From: Labia minor
Lineage: Eukaryota > Arthropoda > Insecta > Dermaptera > Spongiphoridae
Length of the DNA stretch: 64,000 nucleotides
Direction of reading: 5' to 3'
Assembly (NCBI GenBank): GCA_963082975.1
Contig: OY720348.1
Coordinates: 71,139,719 to 71,203,718 of the forward strand
This document shows, piece by piece, positions 45,024 through 56,366 of the stretch. The notes below the pieces were generated by a model. It saw only the letters and a list, made by a program, of their open reading frames with translations. It searched no databases and was not told the origin of the DNA. The stretch's first letter is position 1. Each line of letters starts with the position of its first letter. The translations under genes and the position numbers were made by a program.

Positions 45024-45725
45024 ATACAGGTCATTTTTTTTCAACCTCTGATAGGCCATATATTAGAGACAAATGTATATAAAAATATAATTTTATTACC
45101 AAAAGTTACTTACACTTTTGTTTACTTTTCAACATAATCGCAATGGAGATGGAGGTATTTGTCGTACTTTGGACCAGCTTACTAATACCCTCTTCATAAA
45201 ATGTTGCCGCCAATGAGTTAAAGTAGACTATGATATTGTCTTGTAGTTTGGTTTCGGGTGTGTCATATTTGAATCCAAGTCTCGTCTCCGGTAACAATTG
45301 ATTTCAAAAAATCTACCCCTTCATTGTCATAACGGTCAAGGAATGTCAAAACGGAGCCCATTCGGCGAGTTTTGTGGTTATCTGACAATTTTTTCGGTAC
45401 CCAGCGAGCACAAATTTTTTTGTAGCCTAAATTTTCTGTAACAATAGAGTAAACAGATGAAACAAAACGATAGCCATAACAATGGATACTTCAAGACAAC
45501 ATCCTCACTTACCTTACCTACCTTACCTCATTGGCGTCAACATTTTGTGAGGAGGGTATTGGTAAGCTGGTCCAAAAGTACGACAAATGCCCCCATCTTC
45601 ACGGCGATTATGTTGAAAAGTAAATAAAAGTGTAAGTAACTTTTGTAAATAAAATTATTTTTTTATATACATTTGTCTCTAATATATGGCCTATCGGGGG
45701 TTGAAAAAAAAATTACCCTCGTATA
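45024..45725 (-). mobile_element. Palindromic, internally deleted mariner
   Basis: The ends TACAGGTCATTTTTTTTCAA and, reversed, TACGAGGGTAATTTTTTTTT sit at TA sites. About 200 bp of each side are inverted copies of the same transposase 3' end. On the minus strand broken frames read WVPKKLSDNHKTRRMGSVL, FLKSIVTGDETWIQI, then directly FNSLAATFYEEGISKLVQ and, after a one-base loss, YDKYLHLHCDYVEK with a stop. The plus-strand right arm reads STFCEEGIGKLVQKYDK and GDYVEK, stop. These are the WVPHEL-like linker, the first catalytic Asp motif (TGDETW) and the C-terminus of a mariner transposase. The second and third acids, and the true 5' end, are missing. Confidence 0.85.
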
Positions 45726-45739
45726 TAGATATCATATAT

Positions 45740-46080
45740 CTTACCAATTTTAAAATCGCATGTGTCCACCCTGAAATAAAGAAATAATTTTATTAATAAT
45801 AATCTACAAATTAATAACAAAAATAAATAAGTTTCTTCACTTTTAATATTTTTCATAAATAAAATTACCTCTCTTGAAATCAAATTTAAATAAATATATT
45901 AAAAATTTAAATGTTCTGAAATTTTTAAAAAGTTATTATTTTCCTGAATATTATAAATAATTTTTTTTTCTCTATTTTTAGTTTATCAATAAAATTAAAA
46001 TAATAATAAAATCAATGTAAATGTGCTAGATATAAAAATAATATTCTATATTAAAATTGATTATATATATATATATATAT
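45740..46080. other. AT-rich stretch, nothing recognised
   Basis: Long A/T runs ending in (TA)n at 46061-46080. Confidence 0.4.
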
Positions 46081-46275
46081 TAAGACGCCAAGCAGTCTGG
46101 GGTACAACAAGCTTGAGTCTCAAAATCGTGGAGGTGCCTATATGAACGAGATAAAACTAGGAAGTCACTTGAAATAAAAAGTAGCGCCTCTGATCAAGTA
46201 AATCAAGATAAAGTTTGTACTGATCATAAAACACCTCTAGCCCAGTTAGGCGGCAACTAACTTAAAAAGACGAAT
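46081..46275 (+). repeat. tRNA-derived SINE family 1, copy
   Basis: Starts TAAGACGCCAAGCAGTCTGG. The body AGTAGCGCCTCTGATCAAGT and CTGATCATAAAACACCTCTA matches the minus-strand copy at 47762-48040. The B box is degenerate. Confidence 0.7.
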
Positions 46276-46319
46276 AATAATATAAACCTTTGGTATATAT
46301 ATATATATATATATATATC

Positions 46320-47700
46320 ATGTTCCTATAAAATATAAATTTTCTTTCATAAACAAAATCACATAATTCACGCTGTAATTAATTAATTAATCTTGCCGGT
46401 GTTGTTATTAGATTTCATTTAATTTGCAATTTAATAAAAAATATAAACATTTTAACTTATAAGCTCCTCTGCATAAATAAAATCAGAGATATCCATGCTA
46501 AAAAAATATTTTTATTTTTTTTTTAGTACTACTTTTAAAATTAAATTTTAAAAAAATCTATTTTTTAATTATTATATATATATATTTCTATATTAAGAGA
46601 TTAAAAAAAAATTTCGGGAAGATTTCTTTCTTTTGTTGCTTTTGGAGGATAATTTTTGTCTGCTAAATCTATAGTTACTCTTTGAGGGAATTGAATTTGT
46701 GATTGAAGAATTTTCTCTCTCCAATTATTCAATCAGTAAATTAAGTTACTAATTGGTGTCTCTTTGAGTGTAGGTGGGAAGAGGGGGGGGGGGGGGAAAG
46801 TAATGTATGATGTATGGGGATTGTTCAAATGATAATTGAATATAATATTTCGAAAAAGGTAAGTAAAAAAAAAAAGCGCGCGGTGAGGATTTACTTTTTT
46901 TTATATTCCTCATTAAAAAACAAATGAAGAGAGCGTGGAGACAATCCAGTTGGGAGCCTGGAGGTCACGCGGTCAGACCATAAGGTCAAACTAAGTGTCA
47001 TACACGCTTGAAGGAATTCAACTCTTTTTATTACCAACCTGATAGTAAGGAAAGATCTATATTCATTGGATTGAAAGAAATCGCCAGGTATTCCATTTCG
47101 GACAATATGTTGATCTTTGATGACGTAATAGAACGTGTGTTGATTGTGGGAGGAGGGGGGGAAGGTGGGTGAGGATCTTGAAGCCAATACTCACCTCAAC
47201 GATTACGCATTCGATTTTTACCTGCTGGCAATGGCTTCATTTTTGTTTTTATTTTATTCACTCATCGAGTAGCAAATGAAGTGAGAAACGAGATGAAAGT
47301 GGTTTACCTTGGTTTGTCCCCTTCCTCTTTATCATGAAAAGCCTAGAAGAAATAAAAAGAAAGAAGAAAATAAATAAATAAATAAATACGAGTGAATGGA
47401 GAGGGAAAAATGAGGGAAAATTTGAAATATCATTCAATTAAAATGAAGAAAATGGATGGGTTGGCGTGAGGGAGGCAATATCAGTTCCATCGAATTCCAG
47501 CAATGAGGCTAATCATTTCTATTGTGTTCAACAAATGACGAAGCGGAATATTTAAAGAGTCGTCCGAGTTTTAATTACAAATTATGACAAATAACAGTGA
47601 AAAAGAAAGAGTCAAGCTCGGTTACATTGAAAATAATACATAATTAGAAAAAAAGCAATTCATTGCTTGATTCAAAAGAAGAAAGAATTAAAAAAAGAGG
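46320..47700. other. Intergenic or intronic DNA without a recognised gene
   Basis: Includes G runs (46785-46797, 47698-47707) and several A/T tracts. A 98-aa minus-strand frame (46891-47187) has no recognisable motif. A GAG|GTGAGT donor-like site occurs on the minus strand near 47194, but no supported exon. Confidence 0.4.
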
Positions 47701-47761
47701 GGGGGGGCGAACTTTAGCGTATATTAGACTTAATATTTGCCTTTACCTATATATATAAAAA

Positions 47762-48040
47762 CATCTGTACGTCCTACGCAAGGGCAACGCCTATCAAGTC
47801 AGTTATATCAATGAGGTGTCCTATGATCAGTAGAACGAGTCCTATCAACCTTTACCTTGATTTTCTTGATCGGAGGCGCTACTTTTTATCAAGTAGCTTC
47901 CCAATGTTGATCTCGAAGGCTGGATTGACTCCGTCCCATAGACCCCAGCTAGAGATATTCCCTTACCAGGCGCGGGACTTGAACCCGGGTCCATGTGAAT
48001 GTGAGACAGCGAGGCTACCCTCTCGACCAATGGCGTCTTC
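47762..48040 (-). repeat. tRNA-derived SINE family 1, best copy with target duplication
   Basis: Flanked by perfect 13-bp direct repeats ATATATATAAAAA (47749-47761 and 48041-48053). On the minus strand the head reads GAAGACGCCATTGGTCGAGA, with A-box-like TGGTCGAGAGG and B box GGTTCAAGTCC, so it derives from a tRNA and carries an internal RNA polymerase III promoter. The body contains GTAAGGGAATATCTC, AAGTAGCGCCTCCGATCAAG and CTGATCATAGGACACCTC. It would be mobilised by a LINE. Frames over it are shadows. Confidence 0.85.
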
Positions 48041-48079
48041 ATATATATAAAAATATTTCGATATAAATAAAAAAATCAT

Positions 48080-48662
48080 CTGGAGTGTCCTCACTTGCAA
48101 TTTGAATTGGATTAAATAACAAATATTATATTTAAATTATATTTAATTAATTATAAATTATAAATTAAAATTAATAAATAATATTTATTAAACCAGCGCG
48201 TGTTTGACTCTTTGTTGATGACACCACGACACGTGCTGGCGCATGATTTGAAGTAATAAAAAAATAATTCCGGTACTTTCAATGATTCAATCAAGCTGAA
48301 ATTCGATTTATAGCAGTTTAATACAATTGTAAAACATGTGAAAAACTATCAAACATCTATCTTTATTTTTACGGTCAGTTTAGAGGAAAAAAAAATAAAA
48401 CGTGGTAGGTAATGGTCCTCTTCCGAATGGTCTATATTTCTCAAAATTTGATAGAAAACTACGAATTTTGAATAATACCCGTATACCAAATTTCATTATT
48501 CTAGCTGAAACCGGTTTTTACATAATCTTGTCTACATACACACAGAGACATTTTACTCAACTTTAGTGAAAATGACTCAGGAACCTTCAAAACGTATAAA
48601 AACATCAAAATCTTGAAATCGATAAATTTCATGATCGCAATACTATCTCTGGCGAGATAGTA
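48080..48662 (+). mobile_element. Element E, copy 7
   Basis: Runs from CTGGAGTGTCCTCACTTGCA to a 3' hairpin CTATCTC-TGGC-GAGATAG. The microsatellite is reduced to ACACACAG, and the subterminal CGACTATCTC next to the 5' hairpin is lost. The conserved 3' hairpin stem with a changed loop suggests the stem is under constraint. Confidence 0.85.
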
Positions 48663-48679
48663 GTAAATATAAAATAGAA

Positions 48680-48836
48680 TGAGTCTTCAGTGGTTTGGTG
48701 GTTAGAACGGCAGTCTACCACACTGAAGACTCGAGTTTGGACATAAGAAAATTCAATAATTAATAATTTCTCTAAAGCTCTCCATGAACTTTAGGGTCTA
48801 TCCGGAAATAATAATAATAATAATAATAAAATAGAA
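48680..48836 (+). repeat. tRNA-derived SINE family 2 with (AAT)n tail
   Basis: TTCAGTGGTTTGGTGGTTAG is an A-box head and GACTCGAGTTTGGAC a B-box-like segment. The body contains TCTCTAAAGCTCTCCATGAA and GGGTCTATCCGG, then an (AAT)n tail. An 11-bp target duplication ATAAAATAGAA flanks it (48669-48679 and 48826-48836). A second copy lies inverted at 59823-59956. Confidence 0.85.
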
Positions 48837-49775
48837 GATTTAGGATGCAGAACAGACAAAAAGACAGACAGAAAATCCTACTTTAATTTCCGCTTTCTGT
48901 CGACGTTTCGGCTGCAAGGTCGCATCCTTTCTCAGGATTAAAAAGAATTTTGGTAGTATATAGTGCCGGAAAAAATTCAACGCTAGGATGATAACAATGA
49001 ATATATAATATTATATATCTATAATTTAAAAATAAAAAAAAATCCCCTTATTCGACATATAAAAATAGGTTAAGCCATGTTACTCTGGATCCTTAATTCT
49101 TCTATTTTGAATCTTCATATATCTTCATATTTATTTAAAAATATAAAAAAATTTCAAATAATTTAATATATATATATATATATATTTTATAAAATATGAT
49201 TTCCAAAAGATTTCGAATTTTTGTTTAAAAATTTTTTACCTTCTTTTATTTTAAATAAAATTCAATTAAAAATAAATGAAAATTATAATAAATTAGAAAT
49301 TCAAAATATTTTAGGTCAATAACAATAACCTTTAACAAACAAAAAAAAATACTTTCAATTTTATGTAATCATATAAATTGACATAGTAATTAATTATTAT
49401 AATGTATTTGTAAATAAATACATTATTTATTTATTATAGAAAACGTTTTCTACAATATAATATAATATTTGATAATATTTGATAATCTACTTATATTTAT
49501 ATAATCTATAAGTATTTTACTTCTGAGGATTCGATTTCTAACGACCTTTTCGTATTTGTAGTTTTTATGAATGACACTTCATCACCCCCCCCCCCTCTTC
49601 CCCCCATTCAATTATAATTCTTCTATTTCAATCAAATATATTAAATCAATTGAAAAGTATAAATATTATAAATGATTCAAATTTTATAATATTATATAAA
49701 AATTATAAATAGAAATATTATTTTTCTGAGATTGTAATTCTACCTGTTTTAATTTTTTTTTTTTTACATTCTTTT
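48837..49775. other. AT-rich stretch with a retroelement-like phrase
   Basis: On the minus strand 48890-48945 reads CTGAGAAAGGATGCGACC and GCAGCCGAAACGTCGACAG, a phrase style found near the ends of some retroelements. (TA)n at 49168-49185, C-run at 49587-49597. No gene. Confidence 0.4.
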
Positions 49776-49776
49776 T

Positions 49777-50366
49777 TACTATCTCGTAAGAGATAGTATT
49801 GCGATCACGAAAATTTTCGATGTTGAGATTTTGATGTTTTTATACGTTTTGAAGGTTCCTGAATCATTTTCACTAAGGTTGAGAAAAATGTCTGTGTGTG
49901 TGTGTGTATGTAACCAAGATTACGGAAAAACGGTTTGAGCTAGAATGATGAAATTTGGTACATGAGCATTATTCAATATTCGTAGTTTTCTATCAACTTT
50001 TGAGAAATGTAGCTCAACCGGAAGAGGGTCATTACCTACAACGTTTTGATTTTTTTTCCTCTAAAGTGACCGTAAAGATAAAGATATATGTTTGATAATT
50101 TTTCACATGATTAATAATTGTATAAAACTGCTATATATAGAATTTCAGCTTGATTGATTTGCTGAAATTACCAGAATTAATTTCTTAACACTGCAAATCT
50201 CACGCGCCAACACGTGACGTGGTGCGATCAACAAAAAGCCAAACATGCGCTAGATTAATATTTATTATTTATAATTTATAATTAATTAAATTTAATTTAA
50301 ATATAATATATTATGTTATTTAATCCAATTCAAATTGCGAGATAGTCGAGTGGAGACACTCCAGCT
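49777..50366 (-). mobile_element. Element E, copy 8 (full length)
   Basis: An inverted full copy from hairpin ACTATCTC-GTAA-GAGATAGT through a (GT)n run, CCGGAAGAGGGTCATTACC and the AT block to GAGTGGAGACACTCCAGCT. With copy 4 it defines the ends and length (590-617 bp). Confidence 0.9.
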
Positions 50367-50659
50367 AATTTGTCTATTTACTCGATCGCCGTAATATAAC
50401 AGTGAAATCACTGAAGGATCATGGTGCCAGTTATTTCTATAGTAGTAGTATAGTTTATCTTCGCTGATCAAAGCGTAAACCTCCCCGCTCCCGAAATCGA
50501 AACCCAACTAAGCAAAACTCCTGCGTGCCCTATGAGCGCAATTTGACACAACTTATCGAAAAAATTTTCAATTACTAAGTTAATGTTATGTGAGTAGAAA
50601 TGTAAAAGAAATATTTTAAACATAACTAATATATTTTATTTATTTATTTATATTTATGA

Positions 50660-50895
50660 AGGTTATTTGATAAATCAGTCACTTTTGGAATAAAAGATAT
50701 TTTGTTTTTGGCACAAATAAGCGTTTTTATTTCTCAACTTAGTCACCTTTTAGCCTCGATACATTTCGTTCTCTTTTTGCTAATTTTCTTTTTCTTGCAA
50801 ATAATACTTTTTCTGAAGGCGTTGTTTGAGTGACCATTCGACCTAAATCACTTACCGCCCAGTCATTTTTTCATTCACAAGGTTGCTGGTTTCAA
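50660..50895 (-). pseudogene. Mariner-like 3' end, decayed
   Basis: On the minus strand ARKRKLAKRERN and, in alternate frame, KCIEAK followed by GD*VEK* resemble the GDYVEK terminus of mariner transposases, with a stop in place of Y. The plus-strand sequence TTTATTTCTCAACTTAGTCA and TTTTAGCCTCGATACATTTC is the usual look of such 3' ends. Identity rests on a short segment. Confidence 0.4.
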
Positions 50896-51158
50896 CGACT
50901 GTCAAACACAAACTAAATAGCGCAGTTTACTCAAGCTTATACAGTTAGCTATTAATTGGTAGCAGTTGACGAGAGCAATGCTGTGCATTTAAAGTTACTG
51001 CAGAAGTAATTCAAAAGATCACTGAAACGACTGTCAAACACAAACTAAATAGCGCAGTTTACTCAAGCTTATACAGTAGGCTATTAATTGGTAGCAGTTG
51101 ACGAGAGCAATGCTGCATTTAAAGTTACTGCAGAAGTAATTCAAAAGATCACTGAAAC
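50896..51158 (+). repeat. Tandem duplication of a 132-bp unit
   Basis: CGACTGTCAAACACAAACTA starts at 50896 and 51028. Both units contain GCAGTTTACTCAAGCTTATA and AAGATCACTGAAAC, with only a few differences, so the duplication is recent. Confidence 0.9.
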
Positions 51159-51169
51159 AACTCTCTTAA

Positions 51170-51780
51170 AAATATTCACTAATATAAATTAAATATTAAT
51201 TTTACAAATTAAAATTGTTAAGTCAAGTTTATACTTGAATTCATATTTAATTGAAACTATGTTTTTTTACATTATTATGAGTTTGATAATTGATTGATTG
51301 ATTTGATTTATATATATATATATATAATTTCCTATATATGAATGTATGAAATGTCTGTAACATTATGAAGTTAGCTACAAATTATAATTTTACAATTTAC
51401 AATTTTTATAGAATTTAAAATAAAAAAAATTTGAAATACAAATTGAAATATTCTAATTTTTGATATTAATATTATTTTTTTTATCATAAAAGATAATTTA
51501 TATTAAACATAAAAAACATAAATAGAAACCAAAATTATTATTGTTACTAACTTCATTTTTTTAAAATTTTGTTTTGTTATTATTAAATATTTAAAAAAAA
51601 ATAAAAAAAAAATATTACGACGATTTGAATAAAGTTATTAATTTTATATTTAAACATTATGATGTTTTGTAAGTATTTAAAACAACTATAAATTATTATT
51701 CTTTATTAATCTCGTGCGAGAAGCCGCCTGTCCCTCTAATAAGAGTTTTATGCCGCCGGCAGCATATGGTTCCCAGAACG
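51170..51780. other. AT-rich stretch, nothing recognised
   Basis: No gene or repeat landmark apart from a GC-richer piece near 51720-51775 with ATGCCGCCGGCAGCATA, an imperfect palindrome. Confidence 0.4.
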
Positions 51781-51794
51781 GCTAGTATACAATA

Positions 51795-52107
51795 CAGTGA
51801 TTTTCAACCTTTTTTTTTACCGCGGCACACTTTTAACGGTTTAAAAATTTGGCGGCACACAAAGAAAAAGATAAGTGTAAAAGTTTACCATATTGAAAAA
51901 AGTGGTCTTAAAAACGGTTACCTTTTTTGTTTCGAACCATATTGAAAAAAAATCTAGAAAGTCGAAAATGTTTAAGAGCCTAGTCCCAAAAACGTTTTAC
52001 CTTTAAAAAAAAAAAAAAGTAGGAAATGTTTAAGAGCCTCATAATCTCGGGGCAAACTTTTGAAAATCTCGCGGCACACTAAAGTGCACAGTGGTTGATA
52101 ATCACTG
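51795..52107 (+). mobile_element. hAT-type MITE, family with 58160-58454
   Basis: Ends CAGTGATTTTCAACC and GGTTGATAATCACTG are inverted. Flanks ATACAATA and ATATAATA match in 7 of 8 bases, as expected for a hAT target duplication. Interior landmarks are ACCGCGGCACACTTTTAACG and GGCGGCACACAAAGAAAAAG. Non-coding. Confidence 0.85.
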
Positions 52108-52634
52108 ATATAATAGATATTTGTAAATTTTGTAATTTGGTCAAAAATGATTTATACCAGTGGGTAATGAAATAAAAAATAAAGAATAGTACGCGAGACA
52201 AGCCCAAACAGTTCAACATAATAATTGTAGAATGATTAAATTAAAATATTTATAAGAACAAAGAGCTGCATGTAATATCGGAGAAGGGGGGGGGGTGTTG
52301 ACAATTAAAAATAGAATCTTTATTCTTTACTCATCTTATCTATCCCCTTCCACTTTTCATACGATACAAGATTACATCTTCTTTTTGATGTTTTAATTTA
52401 TTGTCCCTTGCAATCAACCGTTTTTGATAGGATTTACCCTTTTTTATAACGGTATCTTTATAATTGACATATTTTACTTAATTTAACATTATATTCTAGG
52501 ATATATTCCTTTTTAAATTAATTTAACAATTACTAATTAGGGATCAATATTTCATGTCTGTCTAAGTGTGTGTGTGATAGGTATATCAATTTCATTTTGT
52601 TTTTTTTGTTTTTTTTTTATTTTAATATTTTTTA

Positions 52635-52748
52635 AATTGATACCGATCAAGAAAATCAAAATAAAAAGTTGAGAGGAACTGTTGTACTGATCATACAACA
52701 CCTTTATCTCAATTAAGCGGTAACCATGTCACATAGGTGCTACCTTTT
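52635..52748 (+). repeat. tRNA-derived SINE family 1, 3' fragment
   Basis: GATCAAGAAAATCAAAATAA, CTGATCATACAACACCTTTA and GCGGTAACCATGTCAC match the 3' body of family 1. Confidence 0.6.
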
Positions 52749-52749
52749 C

Positions 52750-53305
52750 ATTTTATATTCAAACTTTAGAAATTTTTATTTTAATTTTATTATTTCTCAG
52801 GATTCAAGCCCATTTCAATCGTACCATATTTACAATCATTGATAATTATTAATTAATCATGTTTATATTAAAATCATTGAATATGATGAGATTCGTTCAT
52901 TCATTCTCAAATTAAACGGGCATATCATGACAAAAGTTATCCACCTGGTATTATATTATTTAATAATCAATCAATAATTATAAAACTAAAAAAACTAATT
53001 TTTTCCAAATATTTACGGTAATTTAACACTGAATGTGAATTGTATTTTATTTTATCATTATAAATATGAATAAAGTGGCTTTATTCTTTTTTTAGGATAT
53101 ATTATTTAAAAAAAAAACATATCCTATATATTAAATACTTATTTAATTTAAATTTATTATAATGGTATAAATATATAAGTATTATTATATAATTTAATTT
53201 ATTTTGTGTTAAATATATTCATTTATTTAAATATAAATAAATTTACTTTCTTGGAAGCTTTTATTCTCCAGCATATAATACGATATATAGATATTTATAT
53301 AAATA
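52750..53305. other. AT-rich stretch, nothing recognised
   Basis: No gene or repeat landmark recognised; the 73-aa frame at 53206 runs into the mariner end and is not credible. Confidence 0.4.
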
Positions 53306-53311
53306 AAGATA

Positions 53312-53990
53312 TATACGAGGTATGTTCAAAAGATAAAGTGAATTTTGAATTTTCGATTGCTGTGTACATTCGATTATCGAAATTTTTTTTTTATTATGTT
53401 GGTACACATATGTTTAATATATGTTAACATTATCAGCTATTTTGGATTAGTAGTTTGTGTTCTTGACAACTGAAAAAGTATGTTAGTCACGTTTTGTGTA
53501 TTCTTCGAGTTTTTACCTGAATAAAATAAGGAATACTACAAGGAAGTTATGTGATGTTTGCGTGAAGCAACGATCGGAATTGTGGAATAAAAAATAATGG
53601 ATTCTGCATTACGATAATGCACCAGACCACACTTCATTGCTTGTTCGTGATTTTTTAGACAAAAAATAACATTTAATTATGACTAAACCACCGTATTCAC
53701 CAGATATGGCTCCCTGTGACTTTTTTCTATTCCCAAAACTGAAGAGACCAATGAAAGGAAGGCGTTTTGCTACAATTGAGGAGATAAAGTCGGAATCGAA
53801 GAACGAGCTGATGGCCAAACCGAAAGAACATTTCAGAAGTGTTTCGACGATTGGAAGAAGCGCTGGCATAAGTACATTTTATATATCTGAGGAGAATACT
53901 TTGAAGAAGGCAAAATGTATATGGATGAAAAAATAAATACTTTTCGTGTGTGTATGTGTGTGTGTGTGTGTGTATAAAGAGAGAAATGTA
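53312..53990 (+). pseudogene. Mariner D34D transposon remnant
   Basis: A mariner-style end ATACGAGGTATGTTCAAAA is followed after a large deletion by the transposase 3' third. From 53598 it reads WILHYDNAPDHTSLLVRDF, a TAA at 53667, then PPYSPDMAPCDFFLFPKLK. Between the Asp at 53613 and the Asp at 53718 there are 34 residues, which identifies the D34D mariner family; both acids are intact. Further on GRRFATIEEIKSESKNEL is normal, then a one-base loss moves QKCFDDWKKRWHKYI out of frame. A (GT)n run at 53945-53972 follows. The first catalytic Asp region and N-terminus are gone. Confidence 0.9.
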
Positions 53991-53999
53991 TTTTTGTTA

Positions 54000-55150
54000 T
54001 TAAATTATTATATTTTCTATATTAATTAAAGATATTTATGTCTTGTCTTTTATGATGTATTTGATATAATAGGTTTCCTATTATATTAATAAATAAGTTA
54101 TTTGATGTAACGGAAATGGTAATGCCCTAATCCGGATTGTGCTGGTTGAAGAAGAGAAAGGATTTGACACTCAAAAGAAGTCTTTCCAGTGTTAAATCCT
54201 CTATTGTTCAATTATTTATTATTTTTATTTTTTTTTTTTTATTTTTTTACTTTTCTTTTCTTTTTGTTATTTATTAAAATTTTTATGTGAATAATAAAAT
54301 TTTAAAAAATTTAATTTATTATTCAAATAATGTTTAAAAAAATACATTATACTTGTATATTGATTTATATTATTAATTTTTTTAAATGCCCTTTGAAGAA
54401 AAAAATGAAATATATTTGATATAATGGTTATTTGTAATTTTGCATTTAATTCTCGGAGATAATATGCTGAATATTTTATTTTTGAATTTTATTCATTCAT
54501 TAGTAAAGATTAAGTGAAATTTATTTATATATATGTATATATATATATTATAGGTTATTGCTTAATAATACTTTAAACAAACAAAGGTTTAATTTTTAAC
54601 CCTAAACATCAACATAAGATAAGCCTAACATAACAAAGTGAATCAAACTTAACTACAATCCATGTATGTATATTCAAAAAGGTGGCATTGAAATCGCCTA
54701 TAAGCAGCGCCCTCAGTGTATATAAAATTGAATCACTAAATTTAAATTATTTCTTACATTAAATATATATTCCCAAATAATGAGTGAATAAGATAAGAAA
54801 ATAAATAAGATTTATTAATTAACATGATACTTATTAATTAATTTATCTCTCTAATTATTTATTAATTTAAATTCATATTTTAATTACATTAATAATATTA
54901 ATAGTACCTGGTTCACCGAGCCGCGGCTAGGTATTTTAAAAAAATTATTTCTTACGAACTATGAATATTTAAGATTAAGATTATTATTTAAAATAAATAA
55001 ACGACAAAATATAGGAAACAATTTCAATTAATTTAAAAGAACATAAATTTTAAAAAATAGTCATAAAACATACAGCCCTTCAATGTACGTATTAATGCAC
55101 CGAAAGACAGAAAAGTATGGCCTGTGGATATAACATAATATATATTTCGT
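54000..55150. other. AT-rich DNA with a small imperfect hairpin
   Basis: 54160-54199 folds as GGATTTGACACT with AGTGTTAAATCC (one G-U pair) plus an inner AAAGA/TCTTT helix. The rest shows no recognised gene. Confidence 0.4.
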
Positions 55151-55159
55151 AATTGTAAA

Positions 55160-55390
55160 ACAAAATATTATTAAAATAAATATTTTTAATTTTATTTTAT
55201 TTATAATATTTTGTCTTTAAGGAAGCGTTGTTAAGTGTTGCCCGGCGCCATTTTTTTTATTATTAAAATTCCTATTTTATATTAAGAAAAAATTAACAAA
55301 AATGATTTTTCCCGAGGCTGAAACCAATACAGATCGATTTTTCTTTATGAATATTATCTCTGGTGTGAATTTCAAAAAAATCCTTCAAGA
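55160..55390 (+). repeat. Fragment of repeat S
   Basis: AGAAAAAATTAACAAAAATG and CCGAGGCTGAAACCAATACA parallel the segment just after the paired TGACGTCA sites in S, which are themselves absent here. Confidence 0.5.
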
Positions 55391-56250
55391 GGTTTAATAA
55401 ATTCAAAATAACATATATTTATAATTATATACTAGCAAATATATCTTATATATATATATTTCATTGTATTTAATAAAAAAAAAAATTAAATTAAAAATGT
55501 ATGTTATTTACATTTATTCCATATATTCCGCTTAAATTGAATAAAATTTAGAAAGTTTTTAGAAAGCATTTTCATGGATAAATCAACTCCCATGTTTCTG
55601 TCTATTTTATCACTAATTATTTTTCAAACTATCTTTTCATATATATAAAAATTTTATTTGTGATCGTGGTGTTTCAGTTTGTTTTATAATAGAATTAAAA
55701 AAAAAGATATTAAGCAAAAACAAACAAAATTAGAAAATAAACTGAAACAAATTAGCAAAAATTATCATCTGATAGGTAAATTTTTTTTTTTATTTTTCTA
55801 TGAGGGTGAAAATGGAAAGATAACTATTTTATTTTTCTTTTCGTATCTGAATTTTAAAAATATAAATAATAATTATAATAATAAGTATAACAATAAATTA
55901 ACAAACTAAATTATATTTTATTTTTGATATACTTTAAAATTTTTTTCATTAATATTTAATATTCACATTACCACATTAGTATTGGATTATTTATTCGATT
56001 TTTAAACAATCTACAAATAAATTTCTATTTATTAATAAAGTAAGTATTTATTCATTTATTGATTTATTTATAGTATAATCTTTTCGATGAAAAATATCAA
56101 ACTTTATTTTGGAAAATTTATAATTAAATAAAATATAAATAATTGACAATTTTTCAAACATTTAATTTTTAATAGAAAATATTTATTTATTATTTACGAT
56201 TTAAATAAAATAGATAGACATTTCTATTATATGATATGTATCTTCTAATA
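55391..56250. other. AT-rich stretch, no gene recognised
   Basis: The 76-aa frame at 55679-55909 is lysine/asparagine-rich AT sequence with no motif and no splice context. Confidence 0.4.
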
Positions 56251-56254
56251 TTAG

Positions 56255-56366
56255 TATGGTAAGGTATGGTATAGTATAGTATACGGTATAGTATAGTATA
56301 CGGTATAGCATAGTATGGTATAGAATAGTATACGGTATAGCATAGTATGGTATAGTATAGTATATA
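56255..56366. repeat. TATAG-type minisatellite
   Basis: Irregular tandem pentamers (GGTAT, AGTAT, ACGGTATAG, CATAGTATGG). The hAT-type element that follows inserted at its right edge. Confidence 0.9.

Noticed and set aside
46891-47194. 98-aa minus-strand frame and a nearby GAG|GTGAGT donor with a possible 30-bp open microexon
   Set aside because: The acceptor side lacks a pyrimidine tract, the frame has no homology that could be recognised, and such short signals are expected by chance.
47960-48040. tRNA gene on the minus strand
   Set aside because: A and B boxes are present, but the spacing and surrounding sequence do not make a cloverleaf, and the unit has SINE body and target duplications.
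53609-53869. 86-aa minus-strand frame
   Set aside because: Antisense shadow of the mariner transposase segment.
55679-55909. 76-aa lysine/asparagine-rich frame
   Set aside because: AT-rich chance frame without motif, splice context or conservation within the window.
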